A DNA stretch of 64,000 nt. It comes from Methylobacterium nodulans ORS 2060. GTDB lineage: Bacteria > Pseudomonadota > Alphaproteobacteria > Rhizobiales > Beijerinckiaceae. The notes under the pieces were generated by a model. The model was not told the origin of the DNA and did not search any database. It saw only the letters and a program-made list of their open reading frames with translations. The stretch covers positions 4,579,001 through 4,643,000 of the forward strand of contig NC_011894.1 of the NCBI RefSeq assembly GCF_000022085.1, given 5' to 3'. The position numbers and the translations under genes are program-made. This document shows positions 43,818 to 51,913 of this stretch, one piece after another; the stretch's first letter is position 1; every line of letters starts with the position of its first letter.

Positions 43818-45997
43818 GCGCGCCGCAGGTCGGTGTGCTTGAGCGGGATCTGGCGCACCCGCTTGCCGGTCGCCGCGAAGACGGCATTGAGCACGGCCGG
43901 CGCCGCGACCGCGATGGTCGGCTCGCCGACGCCGCCGATGAAGCCGCCCGACGGCATCAGGATCGTCTCCACCGCCGGCATCTCGTCCATCCGCAGCACC
44001 GGGTAGGTGTCGAAATTCGTCTGCTCGATCCGTCCGTCCTTGACGGTGCATTCCCCGTACAGGGCCGCCGAGAGCCCGTACACGAAGGATCCCTCCACCT
44101 GCGCGGCGATCTGCTGCGGGTTCACGGCGACGCCCGGATCCGTCGCCGCGACGATGCGGTGGATCTTCAGCGTGCCGTCATCGCGCACCGAGACCTCGGC
44201 GGCGGCCGCCACGTAGCTGCCGAATCCCATGATCTGGGCGAGCCCGCGATGGACGCCGTCCGGCGGCGTGCGGTCCCAGCCGATGCGCTCGGCAACCGCG
44301 TTCAGCACCGCGAGGTGCTTGGGGTGGTTGGCCATCAGCTTGCGGCGGAAGGCGAGGGGGTCCTGGCCCGCCGCATGCGCCACCTCGTCCATGAAGCATT
44401 CGAGGTAGATGGCGTTGGGATTGGTGTTCACGCCGCGCCAGAAGCCCGGGATGATGTGCGGGTTGCGCATGGCGTGGTCGATGAGGAGGTTCGGGATCGT
44501 GTAGCCGATCGCCGCCTCCGCCCCGCCCGGATTGAGGCCCTGGAAGGTCACCGGGTCCTTGCCGTCCGGCCCGAGCCGGCCCGGCACGATCGCCGCGAGG
44601 ATCGACTGGCCGGAGATGCGCATGTGGAGGCCGGTGAGGTTGCCCTCGGCGTCGAGGGCGGCGCGCATCCGGCACTGCGTGACCGGATGGTACCGGCCAT
44701 GCGTCATGTCCTCCTCGCGGCTCCAGATCAGCTTGATCGGCGTGCCGGGCATCTCCCTGGCGATCAGCACCGCCTGGCGCACCCAGTCATGCGTGGCGCC
44801 GCGCCGCCCGAAGCCGCCGCCGAGATGGATCTTGTAGACCTCGCATTGCCGGGGCGAGAGGCCGGCCGCTTCGGCCGTCGCGGCGAGGGCCGCCTCGCCG
44901 TTCTGCGTCGGCGTCCAGACCTCGCAGCGCTCCGGCGTCCACCGGGCGGTGGCGTTCATCGGCTCCATGGTGGCGTGATTCTGGAACGGGTAGGCGTAGG
45001 TCGCCTCGACCAGCTTGGCGGCGCTGTGCAGGGCGGACCTCACGTCGCCGGCCTTGTTGCCGACGAAGGCCTCCTCGGCGTCGAGGCCCGCCTTGAGCGT
45101 CGCGGCGATCGTCTCGCTCGACACGGAGGCGTTCGGGCCCCCGTCCCAGACGACCGGCAGCGCCTCGACGGCAGTCTTCGCCCGCCAGAAGGTGTCGGCG
45201 ATCACCGCGACGCCGCTCTCGCCGACCTGCACCACCTTCCGCACGCCCGGCATCCCGGATACCGCCCGGGCGTCGAAGCTCTTCACCTGGCCGCCCGGCA
45301 CCGGGCAGTCGCGGATCGCGGCGTTCAGCATGCCGTCGAGCCGGAGATCCTGGCCGTAGACCTGGCTGCCGTCGAGCTTCGCGGCGGTGTCGAGGCGCTT
45401 GAGCGACTGGCCCGCGATGGTCCAGTCCTTCGGATCCTTGAGGGGGATTTCCTTCGGCGGCTCGAGGGTGGCGGCCCGCGCCGCGACCTTGCCGAAGGTG
45501 GTGCTGCGGCCCGAGGCCGGATGGGTAATCACGCCCTTCTGCACCTGGCACTCGCCCGGGGCCACGCCCCAATCCTGCGCCGCCGCCGCGACGAGCATCA
45601 GGCGGGCGGCCGCGCCGCCCCGGCGCACGGCGACGAAGGATTCGCGGATGCCGCGGCTGCCGCCGGTGGAGAAATCGCCCCAGACCCGCTGGCGGGCAAG
45701 GTTCTGCCCCGGGGTGGGATATTCGGTCGTCACCTGCGCCCAGTCGCAGCCGAGTTCCTCGGCGACGAGCTGGGCGAGGCCGGTGAGGGTGCCCTGGCCC
45801 ATCTCGGACCGGGCGATCCGAATCACCACGGTCTCGTCCGGCCGCACCACCACCCAGGCATTCACCTCGGGTGTCGGCGCAGGTGCCGCCTGCGCGCCGA
45901 AGGGCACGTGGAAGCCGAAGCTGAAGGCGCCGGCCGTCGCGGCAGCCCCTGCCAGGAAGCGGCGGCGGGTGGGGGTGGTGGGGGATCCCATCGTCAT
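43814..45997 (-). CDS. molybdopterin-binding subunit of an Ior-type xanthine oxidase-family hydroxylase
   Basis: A 727-residue periplasmic enzyme with a twin-arginine signal (TPTRRRFLAGAAATAG). Its domain order and motifs are those of the isoquinoline 1-oxidoreductase beta/aldehyde dehydrogenase branch: AQLVAEELGCDWAQV, PFQNHATMEPMNATARW, HLGGGFGRRG, FWRGVNTNPNAIYLECFMDE and, near the end, GGVGEPTIAVAAPAVLNAVF, where the Glu is the catalytic base. It hydroxylates an aldehyde or N-heterocycle; which one is unknown. It is preceded by its 2Fe-2S subunit and coupled to a cytochrome. AGGAGG precedes the start. Confidence 0.92.
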   Translation of the reverse strand: MTMGSPTTPTRRRFLAGAAATAGAFSFGFHVPFGAQAAPAPTPEVNAWVVVRPDETVVIRIARSEMGQGTLTGLAQLVAEELGCDWAQVTTEYPTPGQNLARQRVWGDFSTGGSRGIRESFVAVRRGGAAARLMLVAAAAQDWGVAPGECQVQKGVITHPASGRSTTFGKVAARAATLEPPKEIPLKDPKDWTIAGQSLKRLDTAAKLDGSQVYGQDLRLDGMLNAAIRDCPVPGGQVKSFDARAVSGMPGVRKVVQVGESGVAVIADTFWRAKTAVEALPVVWDGGPNASVSSETIAATLKAGLDAEEAFVGNKAGDVRSALHSAAKLVEATYAYPFQNHATMEPMNATARWTPERCEVWTPTQNGEAALAATAEAAGLSPRQCEVYKIHLGGGFGRRGATHDWVRQAVLIAREMPGTPIKLIWSREEDMTHGRYHPVTQCRMRAALDAEGNLTGLHMRISGQSILAAIVPGRLGPDGKDPVTFQGLNPGGAEAAIGYTIPNLLIDHAMRNPHIIPGFWRGVNTNPNAIYLECFMDEVAHAAGQDPLAFRRKLMANHPKHLAVLNAVAERIGWDRTPPDGVHRGLAQIMGFGSYVAAAAEVSVRDDGTLKIHRIVAATDPGVAVNPQQIAAQVEGSFVYGLSAALYGECTVKDGRIEQTNFDTYPVLRMDEMPAVETILMPSGGFIGGVGEPTIAVAAPAVLNAVFAATGKRVRQIPLKHTDLRRA

Positions 45998-46007
45998 GCC
46001 TGCCTCC

Positions 46008-46475
46008 TCAGCCGCGCCCGGCCTCGCCGCCCTCGGCGGCGAGGCGGATGCCCGCGAGCACGCGGTTGTAGGTGCCGCAGCGGCAGATATTGGTGATCTC
46101 GCGGCGGATGTCGTCGTCGGAGGGCTTCGGATTCTGGGCGAGCAGCGCCGCCGAGGCCATGATCATCCCCGACTGGCAGAAGCCGCATTGCGGCACGTCG
46201 AGCGCCGCCCAGGCTTTCTGCACCGGATGCGACCGGTCCGGGCTCAGGCCCTCGATGGTGACGATTCTCTGCCCCTCGCCGATCGCCGAGACCGGAACGG
46301 AGCAGGAGCGCACCGCCTGGCCGTCGACATGGACCGTGCAGGCACCGCACTGGGCGATGCCGCAGCCGTACTTGGTGCCGGTGAGGCCGATCTGCTCGCG
46401 GATCACCCAGAGCAGGGGAGTGTCCGGCTCCGCATCCACCTCGCGCACGGATCCGTTCACGTTGAGACGCATCAT
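46008..46475 (-). CDS. 2Fe-2S subunit of the Ior-type hydroxylase
   Basis: A 155-residue iron-sulfur protein with two 2Fe-2S sites. The plant-type cluster is YGCGIAQCGACTVHVDG ... SC, and the second is CGFCQSGMIM with CRCGTYNR. It carries electrons from the molybdenum centre and probably crosses the membrane folded with the large subunit's twin-arginine leader, as it has none. Its stop is ten bases before the large subunit start. The first Met could be at 46487, 46475 or 46472; the ribosome site is weak for all. Confidence 0.92.
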   Translation of the reverse strand: MMRLNVNGSVREVDAEPDTPLLWVIREQIGLTGTKYGCGIAQCGACTVHVDGQAVRSCSVPVSAIGEGQRIVTIEGLSPDRSHPVQKAWAALDVPQCGFCQSGMIMASAALLAQNPKPSDDDIRREITNICRCGTYNRVLAGIRLAAEGGEAGRG

Positions 46476-46671
46476 GGCCAGTCCCATTCCGGATGGCGCG
46501 GGACCCGGGGCACGCCGCGGGTTCGTCCGCTGGAGACCGGCAGAGAACTAATCCGGATGGCTGGGACGTCAATTGACGGATGCGCGAGCCGAAACCGGCA
46601 TCTTCCGGTTGAACGGACCGGTGGGATGGACCGTGCTATCCTGTCCGCAGAGGGATCGATGCAGGGTCGCC

Positions 46672-47268
46672 ATGACCATCCATGTACCGCCCGGACCCGA
46701 GAACCCGCTCCTGCGCCGCTTCAGCGCCGAGGATCTGCGCCGGATGATCGAAGCCGGCGTCATCGCGGAGGGCGAGCGGATCGAGCTTCTGGACGGGGAA
46801 CTGGTCGAGATGGCGTCGAAGAGCTATGCGCACGATCTCGTCAAGAACCGTCTGAACCGGCGCCTGACCGCGGTGCTGCCTTCCTCCATCTACCTGGCGA
46901 CCGAGAGCACCGTGCAACTGGATGCTCGCACTCTGCTCGAACCCGACTTCCTTCTGGCCTTCGAGACGGCGCATCGTCCCTCTCCGGAGGGCTTCTGCGT
47001 GATTCCCGGCCCGGAGATCCTGCTGGTGATCGAGGTCGCCGCATCGAGTCTCGCCTACGACCTCGGCCGCAAGGCGCACCTCTATGCCCGCTACGGGGTC
47101 CCGGAATACTGGGTGATCGACGCGCAGGAGCGGGTTGCCCGCGTTCATCGGCGACCGTCGGGCGATGCCGGTTATGGCGCGGTCACCGACCACCCGCACA
47201 GCGCCGTCCTGACTCCGCAGGCGGCAGCACTCGCCGCGGTCGCGATTCCGCTCGCAGACCTCGCGTGA
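46672..47268 (+). CDS. Uma2 family endonuclease-fold protein
   Basis: A 198-residue protein of the Uma2/DUF820 family with a PD-(D/E)xK fold. The motifs LLDGELVEMASKSYAHDLVKN, EPDFLLAF, ILLVIEVAASSLAYDLGRKAHLYARYGVPEYWVID show the catalytic Asp, Glu and Lys. Such proteins are common and are often found in many copies with unknown duty. The start at 46672 has AGGG nearby; an in-frame extension upstream adds 33 residues with no family match. It diverges from the redox operon. Confidence 0.87.
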   Translation: MTIHVPPGPENPLLRRFSAEDLRRMIEAGVIAEGERIELLDGELVEMASKSYAHDLVKNRLNRRLTAVLPSSIYLATESTVQLDARTLLEPDFLLAFETAHRPSPEGFCVIPGPEILLVIEVAASSLAYDLGRKAHLYARYGVPEYWVIDAQERVARVHRRPSGDAGYGAVTDHPHSAVLTPQAAALAAVAIPLADLA

Positions 47269-47283
47269 GTGTCGGGACGGGCG

Positions 47284-47520
47284 TCAGCGGATCGTCGTCG
47301 TGGCGGCGGAGGCGGTCAGTCGCGGCGTTCCCTGACCGAATGGCTCGCCGGCCACGTAGACCCGGCCGGCGACCAGCAGCAGGGCGAGGCTCCAGAACAA
47401 CACGATCGCGGCCCGGCGCGCGCGGCTTTCGCCCGCCTCCAAGGGGCAGGCCGAGCCGCAGGCCAGCGTCTCACCGTAAGGATCGAAGACCGTCGGGGTG
47501 GTCTCGGGGCGCTCGTTCAT
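47284..47520 (-). CDS. small membrane protein, function unknown
   Basis: A 78-residue protein. The N-terminal half is polar with two cysteines (ETLACGSACPLEAGES). A single hydrophobic span AIVLFWSLALLLVAGRVYVAG follows, then a short Thr-rich tail. The ATG at 47520 is preferred over an in-frame TTG 12 codons upstream. No family is recognised. It is convergent with the Uma2 gene. Confidence 0.5.
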   Translation of the reverse strand: MNERPETTPTVFDPYGETLACGSACPLEAGESRARRAAIVLFWSLALLLVAGRVYVAGEPFGQGTPRLTASAATTTIR

Positions 47521-47659
47521 GCGCCGGAATGTTGCCTCGGCATCCCGCGCGATCAATGGACACGTTTTTCGAAGTTCGTCCCGAACAGAGCAGACCGTTC
47601 TCCCGGCGAGAAGCCGCAGAGAAGATTCTTCCTGGGGCGAGCAGGGCCGGTTGTCCCGC

Positions 47660-49507
47660 TCAGCTTCGCGCCGCCGTGGCCGTGCCGCCGCGGTGCTGGC
47701 GGAGCGCGTCGATCTGCTCCTCGACCGCCCGGAAGGCGGCGAGCGCCGGTCCGGTGAGTTCGCGGGCGCTCGGCAGGCGGATCTTCATCGGGTCGACGAA
47801 GCGCCCGTTGATGGCGACCTCGTAATGGACGTGCGGCCCGGTGGAGAGGCCGGTGGTGCCCACCGCGCCGATCACCTGCCCCAGCCGCACCCGCGCGCCC
47901 GGCACGATGCCGCGGGCGATCCGCGCCATGTGGTTGTAGGCGGTGACGTAGTTGTTGGCGTGCTGGATCTCGACGCGGTTGCCGTAGCCGGAGCGGGCGC
48001 CGGCCGAGATCACCACCCCGTCGCCCGTCGCCATGATCGGGGTGCCCCGAGTCGCCGCCCAGTCGACCCCGTTGTGAGGCCGGTAATAGCCGAGGATCGG
48101 GTGCAGCCGCGCGCCGAAGGGCGAGCTGATCCGCCCCTCCGCCACCGGCCGCCGGATCAGGAATTTTCGCGTGGAGCGGCCCTCCGCGCCGAGGTACTCG
48201 ACCTCGCCGCTGCCCGGCATGCGGAAGCGGTAGAGGGTCTGCGTCTCGCCATGGCTGCGCAGGGCCGCGTAGAGGAGTTCGGGCCTGGCATCCTCGTCGG
48301 TCGTGAAGACGATCTCGATGTGGTCGCCCGGCTCCGTGCGGCTCTGGAGATCGCTGCCGGCGGCGAGCGCCATCACCAGATCCTCGATCACCGTGCGCGG
48401 CACCCCGTTCTTGAGGCCGGCGCCGTAGAGGCTCTCGTAGAGGCTGACGCCTCCCTCCGCGTCCTCGGCGGCGGCAGCCCCGGACCGCGGCGGCGCCACC
48501 GACACGAAGGCTCCGCGGTCGTTCGCCGCTGCGATCTCCTCGATGCCGCTTTCTCCGTAGAGCGTCACCCGGGCGATGCCCGCTTCGGCTCCTTCGCGGG
48601 CGATGAGGAGGCGCAGGTGCTGGCCCTCCGGCAGGTCGGTGCGGGCATGCGGGCTCAAGGCCGCCAGGATCGCGGCCACGCGCTGTGGCGGCGCGCCGTT
48701 CTCGCGCAGGAGCGCGTCGAGGGTCTGATCCTTGCCGAGCACGGCCTCACGCGTCTCGAACAGGGGCGCGGCGGGCGCCGCGAGGATCTCCGGGATCTCC
48801 GTCAGGTTCTCCGGCAGGATCTTGACCTCGATGGCGCCGGAGGGCGCTTCGACCTCCTCCGACCCCGCGCCGAGCCGCAGCGCCCGCGACAGCATCCGCT
48901 CCGGCGGGAAGGCCGGCGGGAGCGGCCCCGAACCGCCGGCGATGCGCTGCGTCTCGGCGACGAGGGCGTCGACCTCCTCGTCCGTGAGGGCGGGGCCTTG
49001 CTCGTCCGATGATTCCGCGAGGCGGCTGCGCACCAGGGTGACGGCGGTCTCGGCCGGATCGGTCCCCGCCTCCTCCACGGCGGCCGCCTCGATCCGCGCG
49101 CTGCGCATCGGATCGAAGGGCGGGATCGGGGTACCCGGCGCCCGCAGCGGCAGGTCGGTGGCGATCTGCACGACGGAATGGACGCGGATGAGCTCGCGCT
49201 CGCCGGCGCTCTCGGTGATCGGGGCGCGGAACTCGCGCTTGGCCGCGACCACCACCTCGTCGCGCACGAGGCGGTCCCCCTTGCGCGCGACATCGCTCGT
49301 CGGGCCGTCCGGATGCGGCCGCACCGCGAGTTCCGGCGGAACGGCGACGATGCCGTTGGAGGCCGCGAGATCGAGCGCGACGCCGAGGAGCCCGGCCCCG
49401 GCGAAGCCCGTGAGCAGGCAGGCGGCAAGCCAGCGCAGATTGACCCTCTGGCCTCCCGGCCGCGAGAAGGCGGTATCGTCGAGGGAATCGGAAGCGCCGG
49501 CCTGCAC
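47660..49507 (-). CDS. M23 family peptidoglycan endopeptidase
   Basis: A 615-residue cell-wall hydrolase, anchored by one N-terminal membrane helix (LRWLAACLLTGFAGAGLLGVALDL). A long periplasmic part of about 400 residues, with a LysM/OapA-like segment (RVAAILAALSPHARTDLPEGQHLRLL), leads to the zinc peptidase domain. There RLHPILGYYRPHNGVDWAA provides His/Asp and STGPHVHYEV the other ligands. It should cut peptide cross-links during growth or division. The start is a GTG. Large size with an N-terminal extension is usual for this family in Hyphomicrobiales. Confidence 0.9.
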   Translation of the reverse strand: MQAGASDSLDDTAFSRPGGQRVNLRWLAACLLTGFAGAGLLGVALDLAASNGIVAVPPELAVRPHPDGPTSDVARKGDRLVRDEVVVAAKREFRAPITESAGERELIRVHSVVQIATDLPLRAPGTPIPPFDPMRSARIEAAAVEEAGTDPAETAVTLVRSRLAESSDEQGPALTDEEVDALVAETQRIAGGSGPLPPAFPPERMLSRALRLGAGSEEVEAPSGAIEVKILPENLTEIPEILAAPAAPLFETREAVLGKDQTLDALLRENGAPPQRVAAILAALSPHARTDLPEGQHLRLLIAREGAEAGIARVTLYGESGIEEIAAANDRGAFVSVAPPRSGAAAAEDAEGGVSLYESLYGAGLKNGVPRTVIEDLVMALAAGSDLQSRTEPGDHIEIVFTTDEDARPELLYAALRSHGETQTLYRFRMPGSGEVEYLGAEGRSTRKFLIRRPVAEGRISSPFGARLHPILGYYRPHNGVDWAATRGTPIMATGDGVVISAGARSGYGNRVEIQHANNYVTAYNHMARIARGIVPGARVRLGQVIGAVGTTGLSTGPHVHYEVAINGRFVDPMKIRLPSARELTGPALAAFRAVEEQIDALRQHRGGTATAARS

Positions 49508-49597
49508 GCGCGAACCTGAAGGTGAGTCGGGGAAATTCCCCGCCTCAGGCCGGACAACCGTGACCGTTTTGAGACCGGCCTGCCTTTTGAGGCCGGC

Positions 49598-51760
49598 CTA
49601 CTCGGCGGCCTGTCGGGGGGCGTAGCCGAGGCGCTGGTTGAGCTCGGCGATCAGGGTCGCGGCGGCCTCCGCGATCACGGTCCCGGGCGGGAAGATCGCC
49701 GAGGCGCCGGCCTGACGCAGGGCCTCGAAGTCGCCCGGCGGGATCACCCCGCCCACTACGATCATCACGTCGGGCCGGCCGGCGGCGACGAGCGCCGCCT
49801 TGAGTTCGGGCACCAGCGTCAGGTGGCCGGCCGCCAGCGAGGAGACGCCGACGATGTGCACGTCGTTCTCCACCGCCTGCCGCGCCGCTTCCTCGGGGGT
49901 CGCGAAGAGCGGCCCGATATCGACATCGAAGCCGAGATCCGCGAAGGCCGAGGCGATCACCTTCTGGCCGCGGTCGTGTCCGTCCTGGCCCATCTTGGCG
50001 ACGAGGATGCGGGGACGCCTTCCGTCCGCCTCCTCGAAGGCCTCGACGAGCTTGCGCACCCGCTCGACCGCCCCCGACATGCCGCCCATCTCCCGCTTGT
50101 AGACGCCCGAGATCGAGCGGATCTCCGCCTGGTGCCGGCCCCAGGCCCGCTCCAGCGCCGCCGAGATCTCGCCGACCGTGGCCTTGGCCCGCGCCGCCGC
50201 GACCGCCAGCGCGAGCAGGTTGCCGTCCCCGTTCGCCGCCTTGGTCAGGGCGTCGAGCGCCGTCGCGACCGCGGCCTCGTCGCGCTCGGCGCGCAGGCGC
50301 TTGAGCTTGTCGATCTGCATCGCGCGCACGTTGCCGTTGTCGACGCGCAAGAGCTCGATCGGGCGGTCGCCGTCCGGCTTGAACTTGTTGACGCCCACGA
50401 TGGTCTGCTGGCCGGAATCGATCCGCGCCTGGGTGCGGGCCGCCGCCTCCTCGATGCGCAGCTTCGGGATGCCGGCCTCGATCGCCTTGGCCATGCCCCC
50501 GAGGCCCTCGACCTCCTGGATATGCCCCCAGGCGCGGGCGGCGAGGTCCCGCGTCAGGCGCTCCACGTAGTAGGAGCCGCCCCAGGGATCGATGATCCGC
50601 GTCGTGCCGCTCTCCTGCTGCAGGAACAGCTGGGTGTTGCGGGCGATGCGGGCCGAGAAGTCGGTGGGCAGGGCCAGCGCCTCGTCCAGCGCGTTGGTGT
50701 GGAGCGACTGGGTACCCCCTTGCGTCGCCGCCATCGCCTCGACGCAGGTGCGCGTGACGTTGTTGAACACGTCCTGGGCGGTGAGCGACCAGCCGCTCGT
50801 CTGCGAATGGGTGCGCAAAGCCAGCGACTTGTCGGATTGGGGCGAGAACTCCTTCACGAGCTTGGCCCAGAGCAGGCGCGCGGCCCGCATCTTCGCCACC
50901 TCCATGAAGAAGTTCATGCCGATCGCCCAGAAGAAGGACAGGCGCGGCGCGAACTGGTCGATGCTGAGCCCGGCCCCGAGCCCGGCCCGGATGTACTCGA
51001 CGCCGTCGGCCAGCGTGTAGCCGAGTTCGAGATCCTGCGTCGCCCCGGCCTCCTGCATGTGATAGCCGGAGATCGAGATCGAGTTGAACTTCGGCATATG
51101 GGCCGAGGTATAGGCGAAGATGTCCGAGATGATCCGCATCGACCCGGCCGGCGGGTAGATGTAGGTGTTGCGGACCATGAACTCCTTGAGGATGTCGTTC
51201 TGGATCGTGCCGGCGAGCTTCTGGGGCGACACGCCCTGCTCTTCGGCGGCGACGATGTAGAGCGCCATGACCGGCAGGACGGCGCCGTTCATGGTCATCG
51301 ACACGGTCATCTGGTCGAGGGGAATCCCCGCGAACAGGGTGCGCATGTCGTAGATCGAGTCGATGGCGACGCCCGCCATGCCGACATCGCCCGAGACGCG
51401 CGGATGGTCGGAATCGTAGCCGCGGTGGGTGGCGAGGTCGAAGGCGACCGAGAGCCCCTTCTGGCCGGCCGCGAGGTTGCGCCGGTAGAAGGCGTTCGAA
51501 TCCTCCGCCGTGGAGAAGCCGGCATATTGCCGGATGGTCCAGGGCTGGGTGACGTACATGGTCGGGTAGGGGCCGCGCAGGAAGGGCGCGATGCCCGGAT
51601 AGGTCTCGAGGAAGTCGATGCCCTCGCGGTCCTGTGGGCCGTAGGCTCCCTTCACGGGAATGCCCTCGGGCGTCATCCAGGGCTCGGCCGGGCCGGCGGC
51701 GGCCGTGCCGAGGCTCGGCGCCGAGAAGGCGATGTCCGAGAAATCCGGGATGCGGGTCAT
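49598..51760 (-). CDS. mcmA: methylmalonyl-CoA mutase
   Basis: A 720-residue adenosylcobalamin enzyme that interconverts (R)-methylmalonyl-CoA and succinyl-CoA. The barrel shows [48 protein letters not shown] and [25 protein letters not shown], and the C-terminal B12 domain has the base-off motif [14 protein letters not shown]. This single-chain size fits the catalytic subunit of bacteria using the ethylmalonyl-CoA pathway and propionate use. The start at 51760 gives the family N-terminus. meaB or an epimerase gene is not next to it. Confidence 0.96.
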   Translation of the reverse strand: MTRIPDFSDIAFSAPSLGTAAAGPAEPWMTPEGIPVKGAYGPQDREGIDFLETYPGIAPFLRGPYPTMYVTQPWTIRQYAGFSTAEDSNAFYRRNLAAGQKGLSVAFDLATHRGYDSDHPRVSGDVGMAGVAIDSIYDMRTLFAGIPLDQMTVSMTMNGAVLPVMALYIVAAEEQGVSPQKLAGTIQNDILKEFMVRNTYIYPPAGSMRIISDIFAYTSAHMPKFNSISISGYHMQEAGATQDLELGYTLADGVEYIRAGLGAGLSIDQFAPRLSFFWAIGMNFFMEVAKMRAARLLWAKLVKEFSPQSDKSLALRTHSQTSGWSLTAQDVFNNVTRTCVEAMAATQGGTQSLHTNALDEALALPTDFSARIARNTQLFLQQESGTTRIIDPWGGSYYVERLTRDLAARAWGHIQEVEGLGGMAKAIEAGIPKLRIEEAAARTQARIDSGQQTIVGVNKFKPDGDRPIELLRVDNGNVRAMQIDKLKRLRAERDEAAVATALDALTKAANGDGNLLALAVAAARAKATVGEISAALERAWGRHQAEIRSISGVYKREMGGMSGAVERVRKLVEAFEEADGRRPRILVAKMGQDGHDRGQKVIASAFADLGFDVDIGPLFATPEEAARQAVENDVHIVGVSSLAAGHLTLVPELKAALVAAGRPDVMIVVGGVIPPGDFEALRQAGASAIFPPGTVIAEAAATLIAELNQRLGYAPRQAAE

Positions 51761-51913
51761 CGGCCTGCGGCCCTCGTTCACGCTGCTATCCGCCCCTTAT
51801 AGGCGCCGCCGGAAAGGGGGCCAATGGGATGAAGGTGGGAGGCGCCGTGCGCTCCGTCGCCGGCTCTCGCACGGCTCCGTCCCGCAACCCGGCGCGGGGA
51901 TCCGGCCGATCTC

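Noticed and set aside
46672..47268. Uma2 protein as an active transposon or toxin component
   Set aside because: No terminal repeats, antitoxin-like partner or transposase are found; the family is common as single genes of unknown role.
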